From: Hygrophila difformis
Taxonomy: Eukaryota > Streptophyta > Magnoliopsida > Lamiales > Acanthaceae
Length of the DNA stretch: 64,000 bases
Assembly: GCA_030278955.1 (NCBI GenBank)
Contig: JAOANR010000002.1
Location: 9,661,982 to 9,725,981 of the forward strand
Direction of reading: 5' to 3'
In this document: positions 22,721-34,407 of the stretch, piece after piece
Layout: every line of letters starts with the position of its first letter
How positions within the stretch are numbered: position 1 is the stretch's first letter
Position numbers and translations under genes: made by a program
Notes under the pieces: model-generated
The model's database searches: none
The model's input: the letters and a program-made list of their open reading frames with translations, nothing else
What the model was told of the DNA's origin: nothing

Positions 22721-23367
22721 ATTAATAGATATATACTAGGGGTGGACATGTGACACTACTCACTAGCCACTAGCCAGTACGATAATATTAGTACTAATAC
22801 TAATTAATACTCCAACGATCCAGATTAACTCACAGAGACAGCAGTATGGTAAAAAGTTAAAAAAAAAATCCCGTGAATCAAATGGTAAATCAACACGTGC
22901 CTTTCATTAAATTCCTCCTCACCAAAATTTACCGCCATTGTACCCATATCCAGTATGCCTAATAAATATTCCGATCCGTAGGGTGGGTTGAGACTTGAGA
23001 GTTTGTGTGGCAATAATAAATGAGTTCGTTGAGAGTTACACATGTGATATGATTCACTCAGAATAATTAGATACGTACTTCTGTTTTCCCAACATTTCCT
23101 CTGCGCACACAATCTAATGCATATTTTTAACAATCAATAATTTATATTGTGTACAAGTAAAAATTATAAAAATTTGATATTCTAAAACTATAAGAGGAGA
23201 CGATTCTACCAAGATATCATTTGACTATATTTTTTTCTTCAATTACTATTATGTAAAAGTGAAACAAAGTTGAATAATGAATAGTGTCAAAACACCAAAA
23301 GTTGAGAGGAAGCAGATTCATATTACTCCTCCTATTACATTATTCACCACTCACTACTTTTATCATA

Positions 23368-23824
23368 CTCCCTCCGTCCATTAAAAGTGACCACTTTCTT
23401 TTGGGCACGGGAATTTAGGTTGTGGTGTTTAGTAGTTAAAGTAGTGTAAGTAAATTTGATTAATCCATCCATCTAATTTATAATGGCTACATTTGACTTT
23501 TAACCATATTTATTATTTAACTTTGACTTAATGTTATCGTAATGATGTAGAAAGAAAAAATAGTCAAGTGTGATCTTGTTGGAATCGTCCAATCGTATAG
23601 TTTTAGAATATATATATATTTTATATAATTTTTATTTATACCCATTTTGAGATATTAATGGTTAAACATATATAGGGAGTTTGTGCAGAAAGTACAATTG
23701 TCATTATTGTGGGGTTTTTAATGATGCTTATGCTAATCTAATTTGCTAAAAAGGGAAAGTGATCACTTTTAATGGGACACCCCAAAAAAGAATAGTGGCC
23801 ACTTTTTTAATGGGACGGAGGGAG
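23368..23824. mobile_element. Stowaway-like MITE, 457 bp
   Basis: TIRs CTCCCTCCGTCC and GGGACGGAGGGAG with TA duplications at 23366-23367 and 23825-23826. A second, internal copy of the terminal motif (GATCACTTTTAATGGGACAC) lies about 50 bp inside the right end. Confidence 0.9.
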
Positions 23825-24054
23825 TAATAATCATAGTACACTTTAAAGTATAGTTAAATCGATGGCACTTGATGGGCACATCAAAAAGTTGCAAATTGGT
23901 CCTCATCAAATTAATTTTAGTTACAGTAAGTATTGATGATGGGGAACTGGCAAAACAATTTGTAAACCCCCCAGGAAAATTGACAACACAATTTTAATGA
24001 AGGGGGCATTGGCATTATTATTACAATAGTTGGGGATGTATATATATAGGCAAA

Positions 24055-24235
24055 ATATTTGAACCGATTTGCTGAACCGCAAAATCGAATCGAAACCGAA
24101 CCGAATTTCCGGTTAACCTAGGGCTCCGGTTCAAATACAAATACTTCATTTAAGTATTTGTCCGGTTCAAATACAAATACAAATACTTAAATTTTTTTCC
24201 CCGATTAATCGAACCGAACCGAATATATTTCTTAT
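24055..24235. repeat. AACCGAACCGAAT / CCGGTTCAAATACAAATAC block, copy 1
   Basis: Starts AAATATTTGAACCGAT. Contains the palindromic AAATACTTCATTTAAGTATT between two GGTTCAAATACAAATAC phrases. Diverged direct repeat of 24609-24780. Confidence 0.7.
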
Positions 24236-24608
24236 GTTTTAAAAAGTTATATATATTGTATATATTATATATATTATACATATTTAATGGTACATAATTG
24301 TATATCAATAATATCTTACTATTATTTATTTAATTCTCTAAGTATATAATAAAATAAATATTAAAAAGTAAAGATAATCATAAAAATATCCTACATTGAT
24401 TTTACCCTTAAGATACTCATTATTGAAATTGACACTAGACTAAATTTTTTTAAATATATTAATATATTTTGATAACACTAAAAGGAACCACCGAATTCGA
24501 TAATTATATGATTTTTTTTATTGTAATGTAATAACCTTAAAAATTAACCTATAAAAGGTTAAGAATTAGGAAAATGAAGATTTGATTATAAGGTTTAATA
24601 GGCTTGGA

Positions 24609-24780
24609 CAAAATATTCGAACCGAATCGCTTAACCGCTGAATCGAATCGAAACCGAACCCCCGGTTAACCGAGAAGTCCGGTTACAAATACAAATACTT
24701 AAATACTTCATTTAAGTATTTGTCCGGTTCAAATACAAATACAAATACCTCAAAAACTCAGGATAACCGAACCCGTAGTA
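24609..24780. repeat. AACCGAACCGAAT / CCGGTTCAAATACAAATAC block, copy 2
   Basis: Same word order as copy 1, same orientation, about 370 bp downstream of it. Confidence 0.7.
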
Positions 24781-25605
24781 GTAATAGTAGTATCACAAAC
24801 CCTTGAAAGCCAGCCAATTATATATAGATGACATGCATGTTATCTTTTATGGTGTGTCAGAAATTGGTGTTGGAAAATTAGGAATATTGCTGTACTGGTG
24901 AGAAAAGCTAAGGGTCCACACTCCACACTAATTAGGGCCATATGGATACATTGATGGAGCCCTTTCAAGATATCTACTCAACCACACAATTTGTTAGTAT
25001 TACAATTACTTAATACTTAATGCAGTGTTTGTTACTTATTTTCTAAAATAAATAAAAATAAAATAATAAAATAAAATAAAAAAGTTGATGATAATATGAA
25101 GATGAGAGAGCAACAATGCATGTGCCATATGCAGAGCTACAGCTGCTGTGTTGGTCCCTACGCCCTCCTTTAATTTGTCCTCCGATCCCCACGCAGATTA
25201 TCTAATTCTGTCTATATTCTACTAGTAATTTATACTAATATTTTTACCCCCCATGGAAATTGTTAATTTATGTGGAGTATATCAATTACTGTGTCTTCAA
25301 TTTGCCCATTTCAAAATTCAAACAACATACATTAATTCTGCTATATATATGTGGAGAAGGACGATAAAAGAAAGAGGAAAAGAAAACGTGTATCCTATAT
25401 TATACTATATGTGCGGATGAATTGCATTTTTCATAGTGTAATTTGGAGAATATATTTACTACAGTACTATATAAAATTGTTGGATTGTAATCCGTATTTA
25501 ATAAGTTGCTTACTTGGAACATAAACACATGCAAATAACATGCATGTCCGTCTAAAGACATCTTGACTTACATACTGCAACTAAGATATCACTATTAGTA
25601 TATTA

Positions 25606-25637
25606 TTACTGGCACACCCACCCGCGCAATGCGCGGG
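25606..25637 (-). mobile_element. Helitron-like 3' terminus, degenerate
   Basis: Hairpin CCCGCGCAATGCGCGGG (8-bp arms, 1-nt loop), then on minus TGGGTGTGCCAGT. CCAGT stands where the CTRR-T terminus is expected. The 5' end was not located. Confidence 0.4.
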
Positions 25638-26187
25638 AAGTAATACTTATCTTTTTTTTTAAAAAAAAAAATAGCATAATATTCAAATATTTTACTTATT
25701 ATATAAATTTAATTGTGTCATGCTCATTTTTCGACCATACATTATTGAGCAAAATTGTGATAGAAAAACGATGATAAAAAAGAGATCATCCAATAAAGGT
25801 GTAAAGTAATCTCCCTACCCAAAATGTTCAGAACATAAAGATTGTATGATAAATATTCACCGTAATTTACATGAGACAAAAAAATTTAAACAAATTTAAT
25901 TAAGTTTTTTCATATTAATTTAAATAAAGTCAATTATTTTTATTAATTTAAAATTATGAGAGTAAAATTAAAATAATTTTCATAATATATGAGGTTAAAC
26001 TTAAATATATTTATTTACCTAAAGCCATATTCGAATTTAATTTTAAAATAATTTTTATTTAGTAGGTTAGGTTATATTTTGCAAGATGAATTATATATAT
26101 TTAATATTGACATTCATTAAATTAGGTTATAATATATATATCATTTATAATTATTATATATCTTTCATATAGATATGTATAATTTAA

Positions 26188-26796
26188 GGGAGAAGTTAGG
26201 GTGCAATCAAGACATTTGTCTTGATGTACTGCGGCCTCCCATAGCCGTTGATTATAAATCAACGGTTGAGATTAACTTAAAGGGTAAAATATGTAATTTT
26301 GTCATATTACTAAAAAATATACTCAGTACATTTCAGCGACAATTTGTATACATTTCAGCGATTTGTTAATATTTCAGCGACAGACATAATGTTGTCAGCG
26401 CGGCTTCTGTATATTTCAGCGATGAAGTGTAGTATATTTCAGCGATGCAATATAGTATATTTCAGCGACACGCTATAGTATTTTTCAGCGACTTGATAAT
26501 GTTCATTTCAGCGACTTCATAAACGTTGAAACTTCAATTCTTTGGTTTAACATATTTCAACGACGAGGTGTATGTATTTCAACGACGTGATGTGTGTATT
26601 TCAGCAACGTGATGTGTGTATTTCAGTGACATGCGACAATATTTTCAGCGATAACAACCTTTTCAGCGACTTGACCGTTATACATTTTTTGGACAATTTT
26701 ACCCTTTTACATTTTGAACCGTTGGATTTTAAATGAACAGTCGAGATTGTCGCCTTGATGTACTGCAGATTTTCTAGTCGCACCGCAACCAACCCC
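26188..26796. mobile_element. non-autonomous Mutator-like element with TTTCAGCGAC array
   Basis: Flanked by a perfect 9-bp duplication ATAATTTAA (26179-26187 and 26797-26805), the size typical of Mutator-like elements. Imperfect TIRs of about 25 bp: GGGAGAAGTTAGGGTGCAAT against GGGGTTGGTTGCGGTGCGAC. CTTGATGTACTGC is repeated directly near both ends. The centre (26331-26665) holds about 15 copies of TTTCAGCGAC or one-base variants. No coding capacity. Confidence 0.75.
26331..26665. repeat. interspersed TTTCAGCGAC array
   Basis: About 15 copies, all in one orientation, spaced roughly 20-30 bp by unrelated AT-rich DNA. Confidence 0.9.
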
Positions 26797-26917
26797 ATAA
26801 TTTAAATAATTGATGCATTTATTCAAAGTCAATTACGAAATAAAATAATAAAAATATGATAATTTAATAATTTTTTAACACGATGGATCATAGTTTTTTA
26901 GGCATATAGCAATGGAT

Positions 26918-27106
26918 CATAGTTTTTTATGTAAATACCAGGGTATTCCCAAGCCTCATTGGATCCAAGTTTAATCCCTCGAGTATCAGGTGGGCATTGA
27001 AGGGTTGTCTCTCCCAAAGCAGAATTCTGCATACACAAAGGCTTGAATCCGAGACCTTTGCTTAAGCTGCCAGATCCACATACCGCTCAGGCCAACTGCG
27101 TTTGGT
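26918..27106 (-). mobile_element. full-length tRNA-derived SINE
   Basis: Minus strand has pol III A box TGGCCTGAGCGG and B box GGATTCAAGCC about 40 bp apart, then the family body. Flanked by the 9-bp duplication GCAATGGAT (26909-26917 and 27107-27115). Confidence 0.85.
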
Positions 27107-27184
27107 GCAATGGATAAAAAACAATCGACAGGAAAAAAAAATTTACATAAGGAAAAAATTAATTTTTATAATTTTTTCTGATGA

Positions 27185-27345
27185 GCCATTAAAGGTCAGG
27201 GAAATAGATGGTGGGAACCCATGCCATACAAATTACAAAGGGAACAAATGGGAGGGATAGGGGGCCGGGTGGGGATTCGAACCCCCAACCTATAGTTGGG
27301 AGTCGGGGGACTTGACCTCTATGGTAAGTCTCCAACCTCAATTAA
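27185..27345 (-). mobile_element. tRNA-derived SINE of a second family
   Basis: Minus strand carries a perfect B box GGTTCGAATCC (27273-27283) in GGTTGGGGGTTCGAATCCCC, and an A-box-like TACCATAGAGG about 40 bp upstream. Exact ends and duplication not found. Confidence 0.65.
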
Positions 27346-27779
27346 TTTATATAATTGAGATACAAACGATCTTATTAATAATTTATTAATTAAATTATTC
27401 ACTATAATAATTATATTATTATAAATTTATTTCTTAAATTCATTTATATAATAATGGTATTAATCAAATTAGGTTATATCAACTTAAATATCTTGCTAGA
27501 GTTGGAATCTTAATTTGGCCTTCATTCACTTCATTTTCACTTTTAATTACTGATGGAATATTTTTTTGTATTTGATTTTTATGACTATATGTATGATACT
27601 TTTCTTAAAAAGATATGTCGCACTAAAATATTATTTATATCATATATGAGATATTTATAAAAAATAATAATGTACAATTTCTACCACTATTATTTGAATT
27701 TTCCACATTATGGAAGAATATTTCAAGTCCCCAAAAAATTAATTTAAAATTAGGGAATAGTTTATTCCAAAATCATTTT

Positions 27780-28431
27780 GAGAGTGATCTATAAAAGAAA
27801 CGAAAAATATTGAGAAATGGTTACGTAACGGGAAATAAAAGATTTAATGTTTTTAAGTATTTATTTATTTATGCCTTGCAAATCATTTTACTATGTAAGT
27901 TGAACTATGATCACGTGGAAATCCTTATTTTAAATTATGCCATTTAGTTATTAGTGGATGATTAAATGTATTACCTACAAACATCTTTTTATTAAATTTA
28001 ATTAAAGGCTTTGAAACCCCTAAATCATGCTAAGTGTTAGCTTACTCAGCGCGTTTTTGCTGACCCGAACCGTTTATCCCCTTTTTCTTACAGAGTATGA
28101 AGATTATGCATCGTCATATGCATACATGGGAACATATGGGGAAATCTCTATTTTAAATCCCTGCATTTAATTACGACTTGCATGAACGGGACTGTTTAAC
28201 CCGTGTTTTGGCCATGTCGGCCCTTATACTTTATTTCCGCTGCACAACTTATATTTCCGCTGCAACTTTGATGTATTATTTTTAAATTATTTATGAATGG
28301 GCTGTTTGAATGTTTTAAATTCTGAAAAACCATAGCCTTGCATCTCTTTAGTGAGCTCGGAGAAACCGTGTCTTGCTAGGGAGGTGTGGCGGTGGCATCC
28401 CGGCCTGGGTTACCAAAACCGGGGTGTTACA
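27780..28431 (+). repeat. LTR 1 of a Gypsy-type array, 5'-truncated
   Basis: Only the last 652 bp of the LTR. It matches 34396-35046 with essentially one difference and ends CGGGGTGTTACA next to a primer binding site. The junction with unrelated DNA is abrupt at 27780. Confidence 0.88.
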
Positions 28432-29269
28432 AAGTTGGTATCAGAGCCCGGAATATTTTAAAAATACTATTTTAAAGAGCCCGGAATATTTTAAAACTAC
28501 TATTTTAAAGAGCCCGGAATATTTTTAAACTATTATTTTTAAGTATTATTATTTTAAAGTTATTATTTCTAAACTAGTAATATATTTTAAAGAGCCCAAG
28601 AAATTATTTTTAGCCCAATACCTGTATTTTTAAATAAAGCCCAAATATTTATTATTTTGGCCCAATATAGAGGCCCAGGACTTTTATTTACTATTATTAT
28701 CTTTAAATTTTAAAAATATTACCTCCATGGAATAAATTTATTTTTAAAATCCATGGAAGATAGACATAAATAAAATATACATTAGCTTCGGGAGGGATTG
28801 CATTGCATTGCATATATACATAAATATTTACACTAACTCTTTTTATGTGAATTATCGGTGATAAGAAACACTCCTACCTCAGAACTCGACATGACCTTGA
28901 CTTAGGAGCGTTTGCTAAAGACTAACCTTGCCTTAGTCCTAGATCTTGATCACTTAGAAACTCATCTTCGCGTGCTTCTAAAATGGCACCTAGAAGAAAA
29001 CTGAGGAAGGATCATATGCGATGATACCCGAACCTGGTTGTGAATAATACATAGGCAGTTATGGGGACATAACTGTAATCTTAAGGCGGGGAGGATGTAA
29101 CAACCTGTAATACCCCGTAAGAATGCATAAGCATTTATTTTTGAAACCCGAATATTATGTATCTCAAATAATATCAAACAACAAAACACAATGATACAAT
29201 CGCAATCAATCAATCGGTCAATAAGTCGCGCAACTTCGGGGACGAAGTTGATTCTTAAGGAGGGTAGAT
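28432..29269 (+). mobile_element. internally deleted Gypsy internal region
   Basis: Starts with PBS TGGTATCAGAGCC at 28436-28448. Three tandem copies of AGAGCCCGGAATATTTTAAA follow (28440-28540), then a leader. A gag-like start MAPRRKLRKDHMR stops after 13 codons (28983-29024). The end has GACGAAGTTGATTCTTAAGG and the purine tract AAGGAGGGTAGA. Nearly all gag-pol is missing. Confidence 0.8.
28436..28448 (+). other. primer binding site (tRNA-iMet type)
   Basis: Exact TGGTATCAGAGCC, 4 nt after LTR 1. Confidence 0.9.
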
Positions 29270-30499
29270 TGTAATACCATAGAAATTGCCCGATATATAT
29301 GTATGAATATATATTTTGATCAATTCACTAAGTAGATTTTTAATCAAATCTATATATATTTATATGTTCAAATATGTGCTTAAAGATTAGTATATTATTT
29401 TCTACAAAACATACTTTGAAAAATTATATATATTTGTCTTTTCAAATAAATATATGGATTTCAATATCAAGTGTAATAAGTATATGGTTCATAGAATATT
29501 TTAAATCCATATACAAGTTTATATACACATATATACCTTGGTCTTGAAATAATCTTTCCAAACATGTACACATGTATATACATGTATATATTTACATGTT
29601 TAAATTATAATGAGAATTATCTATTTTCTATATATCCTTGATTAATCATTCTACCCATATCTTTTTTATTATGGAATTATTCTAGAATGCCATAATATAA
29701 TTGGGAATAATTTGACTATGGTTTGAAATTGTAGGGTGGAATATTAATCATATCTTGTCATTTTCAAATAAAGAATATATTCCTTTTGAAGCTATTTATG
29801 ACTTACAAGATCACAAAAATTCCCAAATTATGATTTTTATTTTTTTTTGAAGATAAGAATCTTAATATATATATAAAAAAAGTTATTATGCATTCGGGCA
29901 TTATGCATTTTTGGCGACTTTTTGCCATTTTTTGGGTCCCAAAGGTGGGAATCTTGATCTATCACGGGGGAGGCATATTTTGGATGATTATTAGATGTCC
30001 CTAACACCCCATTTCAGTCATCAACACCCAAAGTTTCCTCCAAAACTCTCCCAAAGCCAAACACTCTTCCGACGAACTTCCGGCGACTTTCCGACGAGTT
30101 TCCGGCAACCAAATCCAACCAAGGAAGTGTGTAGATCAAGGATTGCAAGCTTTGGATTGTTGGTAAGATGTTAATCAAGTTTCCTTATGGTTTTAAGGTC
30201 ATAACCATCATCCTAACTTACGAATCTTCGTATTCAAACACAAATCGGAGCCAAGGGAAGAATAAATCGGGTGGAAGAGATTCGTTCGTGACATCCCGTG
30301 GATTCCGGACGACCCCGTGATCTCCTAGACATTATCCCCACTGTAAGTTAACCTTACTATGGTTTTGGGTGACTTAAAATGCAACCAAACATAGAGTTTT
30401 AAAAACTCTAAAATCTGTCAACAAGAAAAACCCCTGGCGCAGCGTTTTCGTATGAATTTTTCGAACTCCTAAAGCTGCTCAAACAATAAAACTCAAAAC

Positions 30500-31330
30500 A
30501 TGAAAAGTGTTCCTAAGACTTTGGTCTAGATACTGTAAAAATTTTAGAATTTTTCATGATGTTTTGAAACCTGAAACCAACCCAAAACCGAAGAGTATTA
30601 AATCTGGATCTTACAACTTGGACAGATTTCACTCTCAATCTTATTAGCCATTTTGACCTTGGATCTAGGCCGATCTAGGATTGGAGTTGAACATAAGAAT
30701 TGTAGATCTATGAGTTTGGAATATTACTGTAAGTTTTTAGAATTTTTCATTGAGATTTGAACCTCCAAACTCGAGCCGATCCGATCTGCGTTAGAACCGA
30801 TGTCAAGAACCTTGACAGATTTCATAATCAAACTCGACGAGCAAAACTCTTACTTCGAGTGTTCAAACCTGAAAACTCAAAACTAAGATTTTGATCCAAA
30901 GATCTTAAGCTATATTGTGTAAAAATTTCAGAAATTTTCATCAAGTTTTGATACCCCAAAACATGTCGGACATATTCTGCGTTTTTAAGAATCTTCAAAG
31001 GATGACAGATTTCATAACCGAACTTGAGGAGCTTATTCCTATCATTTCTAGCCCGAACTAATCTTTGAGTTCTAAACAAAAGTTGCATATAATCATGTCT
31101 AGTATATGCATATGAAATTTCAGAATTTTTGGAGTCCATTTGATATGATAAAAAGTCAAATCTTTGAGAGTTGTCAAACCTGAATCCTGACAGCTTTTTG
31201 TTTCTGTAGAAGACTTGATTTTTGACATGCTTCCCATCGTTTTTCCGAAAAACTTAAAACACGAAAGTTGTTCATTGGGATGTTTTTGAGATACTGTGAA
31301 AATTTCAAATCAATCGCCTAAGAAATGGAT
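30500..31330 (+). repeat. about 190-bp diverged tandem units in LTR 2
   Basis: The phrase AAATTTCAGAATTTTTCAT, or a close variant, recurs near 30535, 30729, 30919, 31112 and 31297. Spacings are about 194, 190, 192 and 185 bp; each unit also has GACAGATTTC or similar. Confidence 0.7.
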
Positions 31331-31541
31331 TTTTAAACCAAAAAGGCGTAAACTGTGACGCCAAATGTTTTTTAAATCGAAGAGATTTTGAAATTCGAAA
31401 CAAACGGTCGAGACGTTGAATTACGATATATCTATACTTTTGAAAAATCCCGTTACACCAAATAAAAACATTTTCTTTAAAAGAATTCTTTTGAAACATT
31501 GGGGACTTGTGACCAAGTTTGATATTATCAATATGATTCAT

Positions 31542-31688
31542 GCGGGTTTGATTCCCTATGATGTATTTGAGTTCTTGCGGGTTAGATTCCCCAAGGGCGA
31601 TCGTATGTTTTCCTACGGGTTTGATTCCCTAGGATGTATTGAGTTCTTGCGGGTTAGATTCCCCAAGGGCGATTGAATGTTTTCCTGC
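31542..31688 (+). repeat. two tandem 73-bp units in LTR 2
   Basis: Unit starting (G/A)CGGGTTTGATTCCCTA, containing TTCTTGCGGGTTAGATTCCC, repeated with few changes. Confidence 0.85.
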
Positions 31689-31784
31689 GGAAATATTGAT
31701 TATGAGGATTGCGGTCACAAGAGCCCTGGTGAATGGTGAACTATAAAAGAAACGAAATATTTTGAGAAATGATACTTTTGAAAT

Positions 31785-31925
31785 TGGCTGAGGCCGCCGG
31801 ATCACCGGCTAAATGATATATTGTTGAGATGATGGCGTAACGGGAAATATATTAAAAAGTTTAGATTTTATGAAATTGGCTGCGGCCGCCGGACTGCCGG
31901 CTAAATTAAATATTGTTGAAATGTT
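31785..31925 (+). repeat. tandem duplication with GCGGCCGCCGG in LTR 2
   Basis: GAAATTGGCTG(A/C)GGCCGCCGGA with CCGGCTAAAT occurs twice about 95 bp apart. Confidence 0.75.
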
Positions 31926-32370
31926 TTTATTAAATTTAATTAAAGGCTTTGAAACCCCTAGCCCATGCTATGTGTTAACTTACTCAGCGCGTTTTTGCTG
32001 ACCCAAACCATTTATCCTCTTTTTCTTACAGAGTATGAAGAGTATGCATCGTCATATGCATACATGGGAATATTTGGGGAAATCTCTATTTTAAATCCCT
32101 GCATTTAATTACGACTTGCATGAACGGGCCTGTTTAACCCGTGTTTTGGCCATGTCGGCCCTTATAATTTATTTCCGCTGCACAAATTAAAATTTCCGCT
32201 GCAACTCTGATGTATTATTTTTAAATTATATATGAATGGGCTGTTTGAATGTTTTAAATTCTGAAAAACCATAGCCTTGCATCTCTTTAGTGAGCTCGGA
32301 GAAACCGTGTCTTGCTAGGGAGGTGTGGCGGTGGCATCCCGGCCTGGGTAACCAAAACCGGGGTGTTACA

Positions 32371-32496
32371 CAACCCGAATATTATGTATCCCAAATAATA
32401 TCAAACAACAAAACACAATGATACAATCGCAATCAATCAATCGATCAATAAGTCGCGCAACTTCGGGGACGAAGTTGATTCTTAAGGAGGGTAGAT
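32371..32496 (+). mobile_element. 126-bp internal remnant between LTR 2 and LTR 3
   Basis: Near-identical to 29144-29269, the 3' end of the internal region including the purine tract. The PBS and all coding DNA that should follow LTR 2 are gone. Confidence 0.85.
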
Positions 32497-32714
32497 TGTA
32501 ATACCCGAGAAATCGCCATCGAAAATTTAAATCCAAAAATAAAGAATTGGATTTAAACCGAAATAATTCCGAGAGAGCGGAATTTATTATTTATCGGAAG
32601 ATAGCAACTCGAAACGAGTTTATCGAATTGTCCCAACAATCACGGATAATTCCCACATTATGATTTTTATTTTTGTAGATAAGGAATCTTATTATTTTAA
32701 AAAAAAAAATTTGT

Positions 32715-32790
32715 TACTGTAGCACGTGGCTACTGTAGCACTACTGTATTACTGTAGCACTACTGTAGCACGTGCGGGTACTGTAGCAGC
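32715..32790 (+). repeat. cluster of (C)TACTGTAGCAC words
   Basis: Six to seven copies of TACTGTAGCA in about 75 bp, with CACGTG-like joints, in the 5' part of LTR 3. Confidence 0.85.
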
Positions 32791-34115
32791 CGATCACTTG
32801 TCGGATTTTTGTCCCTTTAATGGCAAAAATATACATCCAACACCCCATTATCATCCTTTCAAATCCCTTCCTCATCCCAAACTCTCCGAAAGCCAAAACA
32901 CCTTTCCGGCGAAATTCCGGCGAACTTCCGCTGACCTTCCGGCAACCAAATCCGACCGAGGAAGTGTGTAGATCAAGGATCACAGTGCTTAGATCTTTGG
33001 TAAGTAGTATCTTAGGTTCTCAATCTCGTTTTTCCTCTCAAATCCCCAATCTAACTCTTGAATCGTTGATTGCAAATACGTTCGTGGCCAAAGTCGGGAA
33101 CTTTGCGTTTCGTAGATCCGTTCATAGGTGTTTGGACGACTCAAGAACACAATCTCTGTAAGTTAACCTTACTATGGTTTTGGGTGACTTAAAATGCAAC
33201 CAAACATAGAGATTTAGAAACTCTAAAATCTGTCAACAAGAAAAACCCCCGGCGCAGCGTTTTTGTATGAATTTTTCGAACCCTTAAAATTCTTCAAACG
33301 AGAAAACTCAAAACATGAAAAACGTTCCTAAGACATAGGTCTAGCTTCTGTAAAAATTCCAGAATTTTTCATGTTGTTTTGGAACCTGAAACCGACCCAA
33401 AACCGAACAGTATTAAATCTGGATCTTAGAACTTTGGCAGATTTCACTCTCAATCTTTTTAGCCATTTTGACCTTGGATCTAGGCCGATCTAGGATTGGT
33501 GTTGAACATAAGAATTGTAGATCTATGAGTTTAGAACATTACTGTAAGTTTTTAGAATTTTTCGTTGAGATTTGAACCTCCGAACCTGAGCCGATCCGAT
33601 CTGCGTTAGTACCGAAATCAAGAACCTTGACAGATTACCTTACCAAACTTGATGAGCATATTTCTATCATTTCTAGTCCGAACTAATCTTCGTGATCTAA
33701 ACAAAAGTTGTATATAATCATGTATAGTATGTGCATATAAAATTTCAGAATTTTTGGAGTCCATTTGATATGTTAAAAAGTTGAATCTTTGAATGGTGTC
33801 GAATCTGAATCCTGACAGCTTTTTGTTTGTGTAGAAAACTTGATTTTTGACATGCTTCCCATCGTTTTTCCGAAAAACTTAAAACACAAAAGTTGTTAAT
33901 TGGGATGTTTTTGGGTTACTGTGAAAATTTCAGATCAATCGCCTAAGAAATGGATTTTTAAACCAAAAAGGCGTAAACTGTGACGCCAAATGATTTTTAA
34001 ATCGAAGAGATTTTGAAATATCGAAACAAATGGTCGAGACGTTGAAATACGATATATCTATACTTTTGAAAAATCCCGTTACACTAAATTAAAACATATG
34101 AGATACTTAATCGAC

Positions 34116-34407
34116 GTAGGGGGTGTGTGCTCGATAGAGTGCCCCTCTAGCTCTTCGCATCGTGCCTATACGGACGAGTGTGACTTATGTAGAGGGTGAG
34201 TGCTCGATAGAGTGCCCCTCTAGCTTTTCGCTTCGTGCCAAAACGGCCGAGAGTGATCGATGTAGAGGGTGAGTGCTCGATAGAGTGCCCCTCTAGCTCT
34301 TCGCATCGTGCCTATACGGACGAGTGTGACTTATGTAGAGGGTGAGTGCTCGATGGAGTGCCCCTCTAGCTTTTCGCTTCGTGCCAAAACGGCCGAGAGT
34401 GATCTAT
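34116..34407 (+). repeat. four tandem 73-bp units in LTR 3
   Basis: Units begin at 34116, 34189, 34262 and 34335 with GTAGAGGGTGAGTGCTCGAT. They alternate between two variants (CGCATCGTGCCTATACGG and CGCTTCGTGCCAAAACGG), so the array is a doubled 146-bp dimer. Confidence 0.92.

Larger units (their letters stand above)
23827..26187. other. AT-rich spacer with word repeats and a Helitron-like hairpin
   Basis: Contains the duplicated block at 24055/24603 and the hairpin at 25621-25637. No gene is recognised. Confidence 0.55.
29270..32370 (+). repeat. LTR 2, about 3.1 kb
   Basis: TGTAATACCATAG ... GGGGTGTTACA, preceded by a purine tract. More diverged than LTR 1 is from LTR 3. Contains five units of about 190 bp (30500-31330) and two different short tandem repeats (31542-31688, 31785-31925). 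Confidence 0.85.

Noticed and set aside
22280..22749. A protein-coding gene from the 102- and 114-codon minus-strand frames
   Set aside because: Several frames are open because of GC-richness; none has a recognisable domain.
26331..26665. CRISPR-like array of TTTCAGCGAC
   Set aside because: Repeats are only 10 nt and imperfect, spacers are variable and AT-rich, and the context is a plant transposon.
27241..27290. A tRNA gene around the perfect B box
   Set aside because: No cloverleaf or anticodon stem could be built; a related copy at 20.0 kb and the flanking body indicate a SINE.
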